From contig DAOSUP010000002.1 of assembly GCA_035378845.1 (NCBI GenBank), positions 90,950-154,949 on the forward strand: 64,000 nt of DNA. The letters are read 5' to 3'. Positions 27,329 through 35,832 of this stretch are shown piece by piece; positions within the stretch are counted from its first letter, which is position 1, and each line of letters begins with the position of its first letter. The notes beneath the pieces were generated by a model. The model was not told the origin of the DNA. It saw only the letters and a list, made by a program, of their open reading frames with translations, and searched no databases. This DNA comes from JAKOUL01 sp035378845. Its GTDB lineage: Bacteria; Dictyoglomota; Dictyoglomia; Dictyoglomales; Dictyoglomaceae. The translations under genes were made by a program, and so were the position numbers.

Positions 27329-28195
27329 TTATACCTCACTCCTTGGATTTAATGCGTCTCTTAAGCCGTCACCTACATAAGTGAAAGCAAGTAGAGTAAG
27401 TGCAAAAGTAACTACTGGGAATATAACAATATGAGGAAATGCCATTATATAAGCTGCTCCAGCACCTATCATATTACCCCAGCTTGGCATTGGAGGTCTT
27501 ACACCCATACCAATAAGAGCAAGTCCACTTTCTATCCATATACCATTGGGAACACCAAAAGCTACACTAACAATGAGTGGTCCAAGCATATTAGGAAGTA
27601 TATATTTTCTTATAATGTAAGACTCTTTTGCTCCTAAAGCTCTTGCTGCCTCTACAAAATCAGCATGTTTCAAATACATAACTACACCACGTACAAGTCT
27701 TGCCGTTCCTGCCCAACCAGTAAGTCCTACAGCTACAAGAATTGTGAAAAGTCCTCTTCCTAACACCGTAACCAATATTACGTTAAAAAGAAAAGTAGGA
27801 AATGCATATACAATATCAACTACTCTCATAAGAAAAGAATCAACTCTTCCACCCCTAAAACCCGCAATAGCTCCTATTATTACACCAATAATAACAACCA
27901 CAATCTGAGATCCAAAACCAATTAGAAGAGCATTTCTCATAGCATATAAGTTCCTACTGAACATATCTCTTCCTAAATCATCAGTCCCCCATATAAACTG
28001 CCGAGATGGCTTCTCAAAAGTATGATCATAGTGAGTTTCATCATAGCTATATGGAGCAATCCAAGGGGTAAATATAGAAATAATAATAATAGCAATAATA
28101 TAAATTAATCCTACCACTGCCATTTTATTCTTTTTAAATCTCATCCACGCAGCTGACCAGTAACTTACTCTTTTTTGCTTTAATGCTACTTCCAT
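27329..28195 (-). CDS. ABC importer permease, DppC type (importer 1)
   Basis: A 288-residue inner-membrane permease with an N-terminal helix and about five further helices. The EAA coupling loop is visible as VEAARALGAKESYIIRKYILPN-like sequence in the middle of the core domain. The N-terminal DDLGRDMFSR segment is typical of DppC/OppC proteins. The gene is separated from the DppB-type gene by 25 bases with a GGAGG site. Confidence 0.92.
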   Translation of the reverse strand: MEVALKQKRVSYWSAAWMRFKKNKMAVVGLIYIIAIIIISIFTPWIAPYSYDETHYDHTFEKPSRQFIWGTDDLGRDMFSRNLYAMRNALLIGFGSQIVVVIIGVIIGAIAGFRGGRVDSFLMRVVDIVYAFPTFLFNVILVTVLGRGLFTILVAVGLTGWAGTARLVRGVVMYLKHADFVEAARALGAKESYIIRKYILPNMLGPLIVSVAFGVPNGIWIESGLALIGMGVRPPMPSWGNMIGAGAAYIMAFPHIVIFPVVTFALTLLAFTYVGDGLRDALNPRSEV

Positions 28196-28220
28196 TTATT
28201 GCAAACCTCCTTTATAGACC

Positions 28221-29183
28221 TTACTCATATCTGATTCTTGGATCAAGAAAAGCATATATTATATCTACCACAAGATTCATAAGCATAACCGACAATGAAA
28301 GAACAAAAGTTGAAGTTACAAGAAGCGGATAATCTCTTTGAGCAGCAGCATTAACAAAAAGCTGTCCAAGTCCTGGAACCCTAAACAAATTCTCTATCCA
28401 AACAGTTCCTGTAAACAAAAAGGCAAGCTGTGGGCCTATAATAGTAACAATAGGAATTAGCGAGTTTCTTAATGCATGCCTTATAATTACTGCTCTATCA
28501 GTACCACCCTTTGCATAAGCAGTTCTTACATAGTCCTGATTAAGAGTATCAAGAAGGCTTGATCTCATAAATCTTGCAATAACTGACAGAGGACCAACAG
28601 CAACAGCAATAACTGGCATAATCATCTGCTTTGGAGTTTCCCAGCCAGACGTGGGAAGAATTTTTAAATACACACTAAAAATCATAACCATAATAATGCC
28701 TAAAAGATAAGTAGGTATCATACTTCCAACCATAGATATAAACATAGTCAGATAATCAATCCACGAATTTCTTCTAAGAGCAGCTAAAATTCCCAGAGGA
28801 ATTCCTATAAGTACCGCGAGGAGCATAGCTAAAATAGCAAGAGTAAAAGTTACAGGAAATCTTCTCCCAATCTGTACTTCTATAGGTTCGTTAGGGTTAG
28901 AGAATGATGGACCAAATTTAAATCTAAAAGCATCCTTCAAATAATTCAATATTTGTTTCCAAAGAGGAACATTTAATCCGTACTTCTCTTCAAAACCCTT
29001 AACTAAAATTTGAAGCTGCTCAGGAGTCAGAGTAGAAACCTTTCCCGCACTTGCTGAAAAATTACTTATATTAAAAAACTCACCAGGAGCAAGGTGCATA
29101 AGGACATATGTAATAATTATAACTACAATAACAGAAATAAAAATTGTAACTAATCTACGTAAAATGTACTTTAGAAGCCCCAT
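28221..29183 (-). CDS. ABC importer permease, DppB type (importer 1)
   Basis: A 320-residue permease with six predicted membrane helices. The EAA loop is seen around VRTAYAKGGTDRAVI, followed by RHALRNSLIP; the FRVPGLG segment near the end is typical of the family. It follows the solute-binding gene after a stable hairpin, and ATG 29183 is preceded by AAGGAGG. Confidence 0.92.
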   Translation of the reverse strand: MGLLKYILRRLVTIFISVIVVIIITYVLMHLAPGEFFNISNFSASAGKVSTLTPEQLQILVKGFEEKYGLNVPLWKQILNYLKDAFRFKFGPSFSNPNEPIEVQIGRRFPVTFTLAILAMLLAVLIGIPLGILAALRRNSWIDYLTMFISMVGSMIPTYLLGIIMVMIFSVYLKILPTSGWETPKQMIMPVIAVAVGPLSVIARFMRSSLLDTLNQDYVRTAYAKGGTDRAVIIRHALRNSLIPIVTIIGPQLAFLFTGTVWIENLFRVPGLGQLFVNAAAQRDYPLLVTSTFVLSLSVMLMNLVVDIIYAFLDPRIRYE

Positions 29184-29209
29184 CTTCTACCTCCTTGTAT
29201 TAATCTAAA

Positions 29210-29231
29210 TAGGGGGGAGTTTCCTCCCCCC
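29210..29231 (-). terminator. Intercistronic hairpin between binding protein and permease genes
   Basis: AGGGGGGAG (29210-29218) pairs with CTCCCCCCT (29223-29231) around loop TTTC. On the transcribed strand the stem is followed by TATTTAG, not a long U tract. It lies between the binding-protein gene and the permeases and is suited to raise binding-protein mRNA over the rest. Confidence 0.65.
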
Positions 29232-29240
29232 TTTTAAAAG

Positions 29241-31181
29241 TTAGTCTTTAAGATTTAGATACTTGAAGTTAAAGAAACCAGGACCCCAAGAGAACTTATA
29301 GAGCATCAAACCGTCAAGTTTTGGATTTTGTACCCACTGTGCTTTAGCAAGATAAACAGGTACCATCCAATATTGATCTTGCATAATCTGGAGGGAATAA
29401 TGAGCAATCTTTACTGCTTCACTAAATGGCCTGTTTACAGCTCTAAGTCTCCATCTATATGCCTGATTTCTACTTGGATAAGATTGAGTATATTGAGTCT
29501 GGAAGTTCTCTTGATCAGTTAAAACTCTTCCTGCAAGTCTCCAATAATCAGTCTTTTCTTGTGCAGTTTTGGCAGTCTTCCATTTGCTATAAAGCTCATC
29601 AAATTGTTCGTACCAAAGTGGTGGTCTTGTTAATTCTTCTCTCCATAACTTCTCTGGCTCATTATCTAAAATCTTCTGGAAGTTAGCATAAAGAGTATTT
29701 CTCTTCTCAAGTAGCGGCTTCCAATCTGCCTCTGTAGTTCCACCCTCTTTTCTAAGCCATGCATCATATTCTTGATACAAATCATTAATTCTCTTCTTCA
29801 CATTTCCTGGATAATCATAGAACCAAATAGTATGGTCAGAGTTCTTAAATAGTGCGCCAATCTCTAAGTTATTCATAGGAGCACCAATTGTTGTAAAGCC
29901 TGCTTTTGCTTCTGGAGTGAAGTTTGCCCACATATAAGAGTTTGTATAGACTCCAGATTCTATATTCTCAATTATGCAATTAACTCCAAGATTTTTCTTC
30001 CATTGGTCTACTATAAACTCTACCACAGGATCTCCACCACCAGTGATGTAGAATGTAAGAGTCTTAAGTCCCTTACCATTAGGATATCCTGCTTCTGCAA
30101 GGAGTTTCTTAGCTTTTGCTACATCATAAGGTATATGCTTTAATTTATCTCCAATTGGTGATCCCTTAGGCCAGTAAGCAGCAAGCGGAAGAGCTCTTCC
30201 ACTAAGAACTTCTTTACAGAGTTTATCTCTGTCTATCGCCATAGCAAGAGCCTGTCTTAATTTCTTATTGTCCATTACAGGATCAAATCCACGGGATATC
30301 TGATAACCTTGCCAGAATAGATCCATTACATCCTCTTTGTATTCCTTAGAAAACTTAGGATCAGCAAGTACAAATCTATACTCTGCTACGTTATTAATCA
30401 TCGCTGCATCAAGCTCTCCTGCCTGATACTGTTGAATTCCAAGTCCTCCAAACTTAAGTACAAGCTTATCTACATTACCTCTTTCACCTACATAGTTGGG
30501 GTTTCTAACAAGCGTCATATCTTTTCCAGGAGTCCAAGCTGTAGGAATAAATGGTCCGTTAACTACGATCTTTCCAGGTCTCCACCAGTTTTGAGGATCT
30601 GCTTCCACAGACTTTCTATGAAGAGGTACACCTTGAGCTACACAGAGCAATTCTTTCATATCATACCTTGGCTGAGAAAGCCTAATCTCTAAAGTATAGT
30701 TATCAATGGCTCTAACACCAAGTTTACTAGGATCAAGAGCTCCACTTTTTACTCCCCAGAAATTTTCAAAATACTGAAGAGGACCTGCCCAAGCTGGAAA
30801 ATCAGGAATCTTTGTACTTGAATAGTACTGGAAGCTCCATTCAAAATCTTTTGCAGTAATAGGATCTCCATTAGACCATTTCTTATCCCTTCTCAATTTA
30901 AAAGTCCATACCTTATAGTCTTTTGATACTGTATAACTTTGAGCAATAGCCGGAACAACTTTTACTCCACCAAGACCCTTTGGATCTGGGGCATAACTAA
31001 AAAGCCCTTCAAAGATTGTGCCCTGAGCTAAAATATGTTGAGCTTGCCAGTAGTATGGAATAAATCCTGGAGTATCCCAGAAAGGTAAACTTACTACTCT
31101 CTCTTTTTGCCCATTTACTACTCCAGAAAGTAGTAGAACTAAAACCACAAGGAAAAGTAACACTGTAGACTTTTTCTTCAT
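29241..31181 (-). CDS. ABC importer solute-binding protein, family 5 (importer 1)
   Basis: About 646 residues, a periplasmic-type binding protein of the oligopeptide/oligosaccharide family (SBP_bac_5). A signal peptide (KKKSTVLLFLVVLVLLLSG) precedes the mature chain. Internal marks are FKLRRDKKWSNGDPITAKDF near residue 90 and LRQALAMAIDRDKL in lobe 2. ATG 31181 has the GGGGGAGG site seven bases away; the ATG at 31187 is too close. A 20-codon leader ORF ends 14 bases upstream. First structural gene of the beta-glucan operon; probable ligand is an oligosaccharide. Confidence 0.9.
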   Translation of the reverse strand: MKKKSTVLLFLVVLVLLLSGVVNGQKERVVSLPFWDTPGFIPYYWQAQHILAQGTIFEGLFSYAPDPKGLGGVKVVPAIAQSYTVSKDYKVWTFKLRRDKKWSNGDPITAKDFEWSFQYYSSTKIPDFPAWAGPLQYFENFWGVKSGALDPSKLGVRAIDNYTLEIRLSQPRYDMKELLCVAQGVPLHRKSVEADPQNWWRPGKIVVNGPFIPTAWTPGKDMTLVRNPNYVGERGNVDKLVLKFGGLGIQQYQAGELDAAMINNVAEYRFVLADPKFSKEYKEDVMDLFWQGYQISRGFDPVMDNKKLRQALAMAIDRDKLCKEVLSGRALPLAAYWPKGSPIGDKLKHIPYDVAKAKKLLAEAGYPNGKGLKTLTFYITGGGDPVVEFIVDQWKKNLGVNCIIENIESGVYTNSYMWANFTPEAKAGFTTIGAPMNNLEIGALFKNSDHTIWFYDYPGNVKKRINDLYQEYDAWLRKEGGTTEADWKPLLEKRNTLYANFQKILDNEPEKLWREELTRPPLWYEQFDELYSKWKTAKTAQEKTDYWRLAGRVLTDQENFQTQYTQSYPSRNQAYRWRLRAVNRPFSEAVKIAHYSLQIMQDQYWMVPVYLAKAQWVQNPKLDGLMLYKFSWGPGFFNFKYLNLKD

Positions 31182-31195
31182 TCTCATGCCTCCCC

Positions 31196-31258
31196 CTAAA
31201 AAATTAATTTGGGTAATAAGGAATCTAGAAACTTAAGAAGAAAACGATTACCTAACAT
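31196..31258 (-). CDS. 20-residue leader peptide before the binding-protein gene
   Basis: The small frame ATG 31258 to TAG 31196 encodes MLGNRFLLKFLDSLLPKLIF. It is preceded by TAAGGAGGTGAT, a 12-base perfect complement of the usual 16S rRNA 3' end. It lies inside the predicted 5' leader (transcript start near 31287), and its stop is just before the ribosome site of the binding-protein gene. It could couple or attenuate translation of that gene. Conservation has not been tested. Confidence 0.5.
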   Translation of the reverse strand: MLGNRFLLKFLDSLLPKLIF

Positions 31259-31293
31259 ATCACCTCCTTATTTCTGTAACTATTTTCAGAGCC

Positions 31294-31323
31294 ATTTTAC
31301 CTCAGAAGGGTCCTTATTGTCAA
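31294..31323 (-). promoter_or_regulatory. Promoter of the beta-glucan importer/GH5 operon
   Basis: Read leftward: TTGACA (31323-31318), an 18-base spacer and TAAAAT (31299-31294). The predicted start near 31287 precedes the leader ORF by about 28 bases. Confidence 0.6.
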
Positions 31324-31401
31324 TAGAAAAATTAAAATCTCTTTAACATAATCCACATAGCAATATACATGTTTTAGAGCTTTTTTAAATATATTTTTAA
31401 A

Positions 31402-31413
31402 ACTAAGCTTAGT
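31402..31413. promoter_or_regulatory. Palindrome in the lacI-type gene promoter, possible operator
   Basis: ACTAAGCTTAGT is a perfect 12-base palindrome just before TATAAT boxes at 31415-31420 and 31431-31436 in front of the LacI-family gene. It could be an autoregulatory operator. It does not match the ACACGTGT operators at 9.9 kb. Confidence 0.4.
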
Positions 31414-31478
31414 GTATAATAAACATAGTATATAATATTTTTTCAAAAAAGAAAAATTCTCTATAAAAAGGTGACAAA

Positions 31479-32495
31479 TTGAAGAAAGTTAAAATAAATA
31501 TTAAGGATATAGCAAAACTTGCTAATGTCTCTGTAGCTACTGTATCAAGGGTCATTAATGAAAATCCTAATGTAAGCGAAAAGACAAGAAGAAGAGTTCT
31601 AAAAATAATTCAAGAATATGATTACTATCCCAGTGCCTCTGCTCAAAATTTATCCAAATCAAAGACTCAAATTGCTACTCTTATTATTCCCTATGAAAGA
31701 GGATTTATTCTTTCAGATGCTTTTCTCCCTCCTTTAATAAAAGGACTCACAGAAACCCTGGATCAAAATGAATATAATATTATACTATCTGCCTTAGAGG
31801 TACCTTATATACCAGAAAAATATCTTTCTCTATATAAAAGAGGAATTGTAGATGGTTATATTTTAGCCAATGTGAAAAGAGATGATCCTTTTCCAGAGAT
31901 GCTCTATGAAGAGAATATCCCCTTTGTAAGCATTGGAAAAATATCCCCAAAATTAAAAAGGTATCCTTATGTGGATTCTGATAATATAAAAGGAGCTTAT
32001 GATGCTACCCTTTACTTTCTTGAAAAGGGACATAAAAGGATAGCCTTATTAAAAGGAACCCAGACTTATAATTTTATTCAAGAAAGATACGAAGGATATG
32101 TCCTTGCTCTCAAAAAGTATGGCATAAAACCAGATTCAAAACTCATAGTAGAAGAGACCTTAACTATAGATGGTGGATATAGAGCTATGAAAAAATTACT
32201 AAAAATTGACAATCCACCTACTGCAGTATTTTCTTGTAGTGATTATATGGTGATAGGTGCTATGAATGCTATTATAGAAGAGGGTTTAGACATACCTGAA
32301 GATGTCGCTATTATTGGATTTGATGATCTTTACATAAATGCTCGGATAGATCCTCCACTTGCCTCTGTAAAACAAGAAATAGAAGAGATAGGAAAAGAAG
32401 CAGCAAAACTATTTCTACAAATTCTAAAAGATCCTATAAACTATGAGTCAAAGATAATCCCTGTTAAATTTATATGGAGAAAGTCTGCAGGATAA
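31479..32495 (+). CDS. LacI-family transcriptional regulator
   Basis: A 338-residue repressor. The N-terminal helix-turn-helix is INIKDIAKLANVSVATVSRV (residues 7-26), followed by the hinge and a periplasmic-binding-protein-like effector domain (about 62-335, with IALLKGTQTYNFIQERYEGY). Start is TTG at 31479 with AAAAGGTGA upstream. It is divergent from the beta-glucan operon and is its most likely local regulator, with a mono- or disaccharide as effector; this is inference from position. Confidence 0.9.
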   Translation: MKKVKINIKDIAKLANVSVATVSRVINENPNVSEKTRRRVLKIIQEYDYYPSASAQNLSKSKTQIATLIIPYERGFILSDAFLPPLIKGLTETLDQNEYNIILSALEVPYIPEKYLSLYKRGIVDGYILANVKRDDPFPEMLYEENIPFVSIGKISPKLKRYPYVDSDNIKGAYDATLYFLEKGHKRIALLKGTQTYNFIQERYEGYVLALKKYGIKPDSKLIVEETLTIDGGYRAMKKLLKIDNPPTAVFSCSDYMVIGAMNAIIEEGLDIPEDVAIIGFDDLYINARIDPPLASVKQEIEEIGKEAAKLFLQILKDPINYESKIIPVKFIWRKSAG

Positions 32496-32498
32496 TTG

Positions 32499-33389
32499 TC
32501 AAATAACATCTTTAATAGACTTTATAGAAATATTCCCAATCCCTGATTCTACCCTAAGGTGTATTATTACATCATCTCCATCTTTCTGCCTTTCTATTTT
32601 TTGATCCACATTAATTTTTCCTATTCCCACATCACTAATAAGATTCAAAGAAGCTCCTTCAGGAATATAAATTACAATGTTACCTATTCCTCCTTTTACC
32701 TCTATCTCCGAAGAAACCTTAGGGAGGTAAGTATTTATATTTCCTACCCCACCTTTTATACTTAGCTTCTTTAGTTTCATATCTCTCAAATCCAAATTAG
32801 TATTTCCAACTCCTCCCTCATAGGAAAGGCTAAGATTTAGATCAGGATTTATATTTATCTCAACCCTACCACTTTCTTTAGAAAAAAATAGATCTTCTTT
32901 TTTATAATTTTCAATCCCAATAGAAAGATGTAACAGTTCCTTATCTGAATACTCTTTTAATTTATTTACCCTAAATTCAGAATCTGATGAGATCACTAAA
33001 AAATCTTTCTCCCCCTTAGGTAAACTCTTAAAATTGAAATTTGCAACTCCACTATTAATATCCAACTCAAAAGTCTTAATCCCATCTTGGAAAGGATATC
33101 TCCATTCTCGGTAATAAGGTCCTCTATTATCTCTTCCTCTATAAAATGGGGTTGGGGCAAAAGAAGATAAATAAACTAAGAGACCTATAAAGGCAATTAG
33201 TAGAAGAAGCATCAACCATCCAAACCATCTTTTTTCACCAACTATCAGGTCAAGTCCCCAGAATACAAAGATCAAAGGCCAAAATTTCAAAAGCTCTCTC
33301 CACCCAATATTAATCAGACCCAGTTCGGAAAAGAGCAAAAATAAACCGACAATTATTAAAAAAATGCCAAACCAAGGAACTTTTTTCAT
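32499..33389 (-). CDS. LiaF-like envelope-stress membrane protein
   Basis: A 296-residue protein with two to three N-terminal membrane helices of the DUF5668/LiaI type (WFGIFLIIVGLFLLFSELGL, then VFWGLDLIVG), followed by a soluble repeated beta-strand domain (about 120-290) with iterated GVGN/GIGN turns, as in the LiaF C-terminal domain. LiaF-type proteins modulate cell-envelope stress signalling. It is the last of three leftward genes with two PspC-like genes. Its stop is three bases from the convergent regulator stop. Confidence 0.75.
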   Translation of the reverse strand: MKKVPWFGIFLIIVGLFLLFSELGLINIGWRELLKFWPLIFVFWGLDLIVGEKRWFGWLMLLLLIAFIGLLVYLSSFAPTPFYRGRDNRGPYYREWRYPFQDGIKTFELDINSGVANFNFKSLPKGEKDFLVISSDSEFRVNKLKEYSDKELLHLSIGIENYKKEDLFFSKESGRVEININPDLNLSLSYEGGVGNTNLDLRDMKLKKLSIKGGVGNINTYLPKVSSEIEVKGGIGNIVIYIPEGASLNLISDVGIGKINVDQKIERQKDGDDVIIHLRVESGIGNISIKSIKDVI

Positions 33390-33401
33390 AATTCTTCCCT
33401 C

Positions 33402-33785
33402 CTATCTTATCCTTATAAGCATTAAGATTCCAAGAATAATCAGGATTATAGCAATTGTCACAGTAAAGGGTATAAAAAATATTCCGAAATTTTTTAAAAG
33501 AAAATATATACCAAGAGCCAAAAGAACCCATCCTAAAAGACTTGCATTTCTACTTGCATCATATTTATGAGGTATATCTTCTTTCTTCTCTCCATTTAAA
33601 GGCTCTTCAGGAATTATTATGGCAGCTAAGAAATAAAGAAGTGGAAGAAATGGACCTGTAAAGAATATTAAAAGAACAAATAAAAGTCTTACAATTACAG
33701 GATCTATATTAAAATATTCTGCTATTCCACCACAAACCCCAAGAAATACTCTATTTTTTCTACTTCTATAAAGTTTTTTGTTCAT
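33402..33785 (-). CDS. PspC-domain membrane protein with extra membrane segment
   Basis: A 127-residue protein. An N-terminal PspC domain (about 2-60: LYRSRKNRVFLGVCGGIAEY, then a membrane helix and PEEP) is followed by a second hydrophobic pair resembling LiaI/DUF5668. PspC proteins sense membrane damage with partner regulators. It is close kin of the preceding 82-residue gene. ATG 33785 follows AAAGGAGG. Confidence 0.85.
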   Translation of the reverse strand: MNKKLYRSRKNRVFLGVCGGIAEYFNIDPVIVRLLFVLLIFFTGPFLPLLYFLAAIIIPEEPLNGEKKEDIPHKYDASRNASLLGWVLLALGIYFLLKNFGIFFIPFTVTIAIILIILGILMLIRIR

Positions 33786-33802
33786 AAAAAATAACCTCCT
33801 TT

Positions 33803-34051
33803 TTAAAGATGTTGTATAGGACCCGAAGGCTTAATATCATCACTACTTTCTGTATTACTATCAGAGGGAGCTTCAGGAATCACCATAGCAGCAAGAAAAT
33901 AAATTATAGGAAGAACCAGTCCTAAGGGAATCAATAAAAGTATTGCAATTAACCTAACCACTGTAGGATCAATATCAAAATACTCTCCGATACCTCCTAA
34001 TACTCCAAAAATTACTCTGTTTTTCTTACTCCGATACAATCTTTTTCCCAT
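33803..34051 (-). CDS. Short PspC-domain protein
   Basis: An 82-residue protein almost entirely PspC domain: LYRSKKNRVIFGVLGGIGEY, then one or two membrane helices and PEAPSD; a short polar tail follows. ATG 34051 follows CGGAGGG. First gene of the three-gene envelope cluster and paralogous to the next. Confidence 0.85.
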   Translation of the reverse strand: MGKRLYRSKKNRVIFGVLGGIGEYFDIDPTVVRLIAILLLIPLGLVLPIIYFLAAMVIPEAPSDSNTESSDDIKPSGPIQHL

Positions 34052-34072
34052 AGTAAACCCTCCGAAATTTTG

Positions 34073-34102
34073 TTTATACTAATAATACTTTTTAAGTACC
34101 AA
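34073..34102 (-). promoter_or_regulatory. Possible promoter of the PspC/LiaF cluster
   Basis: Leftward TTGGTA (34102-34097), an 18-base spacer and TATAAA (34078-34073), about 25 bases before the first start codon. It is divergent from the bioY promoter. Confidence 0.35.
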
Positions 34103-34107
34103 AAAAG

Positions 34108-34136
34108 TTGCAATTTCATTCAATATTTGATATTTT
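34108..34136 (+). promoter_or_regulatory. Probable promoter of bioY
   Basis: TTGCAA (34108-34113), a 17-base spacer and TATTTT (34131-34136). It predicts a transcript start near 34143, which excludes the upstream TTG codons at 34070 and 34127 as starts for bioY. Confidence 0.5.
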
Positions 34137-34174
34137 TATACCAAACTTTTCATCTTATATGGAGGGGTATTAAT

Positions 34175-34675
34175 ATAGTCAAGAAAATACCTATTTTAGC
34201 ATTAGGACTTTCTTTACTAATATTAGGAGGCTTTCTCAGTTTTTACTTACCTTTTTCTCCTGTTCCCTTTACTTTCCAAGTCCTTTTTCTTTTTTTAATA
34301 AGTCTTTACTTCTCTCCTAAGGAATCATTTTATATAGTATTTACCTACCTTCTTTTGGGGGGATTAGGTTTTCCTATTTTTGCTGGAGGAAGAGGAGGAT
34401 TTACTGCTCTTTTTGGACCTACAGGAGGATATCTTTTTGGCTTTCTTCTCGCTGGTATAACTATCTCTTATTTAAAAAAATATTCTGAAATTTACGCACT
34501 CATTTTAGGAATCGTTATTATTTATCTCTTAGGAAGTATATGGTTAGTCATATCTATAAAAATTCCTTACTCTAAAGCCTTAATTACAGGAGTACTTCCC
34601 TTCATCCCATACGACCTTCTAAAAGGAGCTATCGCTTATTTAATTTGGCAAAGACTGAGAAAAATCCTCAAATAA
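34175..34675 (+). CDS. bioY: Biotin transporter BioY (ECF S component), apparently with ATA or ATT start
   Basis: About 166 residues with six membrane helices. The BioY hallmarks are an N-terminal LSFYLPFSPVPFTFQVLFL segment, the loop GLGFPIFAGGRGGFTALFGP with TGGYLFGF, and the C-terminal FIPYDLLKGAIAY. It is the substrate-binding unit of a biotin importer and would use shared ECF ATPases encoded elsewhere. A GGAGGGG site (34161-34167) is followed only by ATT (34169), ATA (34175) and GTC in frame; ATA at nine bases from GGAGG fits best and gives the normal BioY N-terminus. Exact start uncertain. Confidence 0.85.
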   Translation: MVKKIPILALGLSLLILGGFLSFYLPFSPVPFTFQVLFLFLISLYFSPKESFYIVFTYLLLGGLGFPIFAGGRGGFTALFGPTGGYLFGFLLAGITISYLKKYSEIYALILGIVIIYLLGSIWLVISIKIPYSKALITGVLPFIPYDLLKGAIAYLIWQRLRKILK

Positions 34676-34751
34676 GAAGTAAATTTTATGATATAATTAT
34701 AAAAAGATTAGTTTTTCAAGGCTTTTTATAAAATTTTAAAATAACAGAAAT

Positions 34752-35819
34752 ATGATTAAAAAATTTTTTAAATTTTTAATTTACTTTATAATCATTATAT
34801 TTTTTTGCTTTAACCCTCATACACAAGAAGATGTAGGAGAAACCTTAGATTTAGCTTTTGCTGGAGATATTTTTATTCAAAGGCAATTTTTTCAGTCCTA
34901 TTATGATTCTTCTAAAAAAACCTTTTTGTTCCCTCAGGAGATTTTTGAAGATATAAAAGAAGAAATAAAAAAAGACTTCTCTTTTGTAGTCATAGATACA
35001 CCAATTTCAGAATCATATGCTCCTTCAGGATACCCTCTCTACAACGCTCCCCCAGAAATCTTAGATGCTTTAAAGCTTGCAGGTTTTAATGTAATGATAA
35101 CATCAGGGAATCATACTTTGGATAAGGGAGAACGTGGAGTAATAGATACCATCAATAATATTAAAAAAAGGAACCTTTTATATGTGGGAAGCAACCTAAG
35201 TAAAGATGATGCTAATAAAATCTTAGTCTTAGAGAAAAATGACATTAAAATAGCTGTTTTAGCTTATACATTCAGTACTAATGGCATAAATCCACCACAG
35301 GGCAAATCTTATCTTGTTAATTATATAAATGAAGAAAGAATTAAAAAGGATATACAAAATATAAGAAAAAGTGTAGACTTTATTATAGTATATCTCCATT
35401 GGGGATATAATCAATATAGTGAAGAGGTTGAAAAGAGCCAAAGAGACCTCGCAAAAAAAATAATAAAAAGTGGTGCAGATCTTATTGTGGGAAGCCATCC
35501 CCATGCTGTAAGACCTTATGAAAAAATAGATGATAAGTGGTGTTTTTATTCCATTGGAAATTTCCTTACCGATCAATATGGAGTAGAAATTCCACAGGTC
35601 AAGTTTGGTTTAATTTTAAATTTTTCACTCTTAAAACTAAATGGAAAAACTTTTATTAGAGACAAGAAAATTACTCCCATATTCATTCAAAGGACAAAAT
35701 CTGGAGGAAAATATTCATATAAAATATTAAAAGCTGATAAAATAAATAATCTAAAAAATATATCCACTGAAGATAAAGCTTATTTAAAAAAATTAGAGGA
35801 GATGTTAATTTTAAAATAA
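34752..35819 (+). CDS. CapA-family (poly-gamma-glutamate capsule type) metallophosphatase-like protein
   Basis: A 355-residue exported protein. An N-terminal hydrophobic segment (about 4-22) precedes the CapA/PGA_cap calcineurin-like fold: DLAFAGDIFIQ, SGNHTLD, YLHWG, GSHPHAVRPYE and YSIGNFLTDQ. The family was named for capsule poly-gamma-glutamate synthesis, but many members have unknown substrates. There is no good ribosome site before ATG 34752. The next gene follows after 13 bases. Confidence 0.85.
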   Translation: MIKKFFKFLIYFIIIIFFCFNPHTQEDVGETLDLAFAGDIFIQRQFFQSYYDSSKKTFLFPQEIFEDIKEEIKKDFSFVVIDTPISESYAPSGYPLYNAPPEILDALKLAGFNVMITSGNHTLDKGERGVIDTINNIKKRNLLYVGSNLSKDDANKILVLEKNDIKIAVLAYTFSTNGINPPQGKSYLVNYINEERIKKDIQNIRKSVDFIIVYLHWGYNQYSEEVEKSQRDLAKKIIKSGADLIVGSHPHAVRPYEKIDDKWCFYSIGNFLTDQYGVEIPQVKFGLILNFSLLKLNGKTFIRDKKITPIFIQRTKSGGKYSYKILKADKINNLKNISTEDKAYLKKLEEMLILK

Positions 35820-35832
35820 AGGAGATTTTAAA

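Noticed and set aside
34070..34174. Longer N-terminus for BioY from TTG 34070 or 34127
   Set aside because: Both codons precede the predicted transcript start, have no ribosome site, and would add a hydrophilic stretch not found in BioY proteins.
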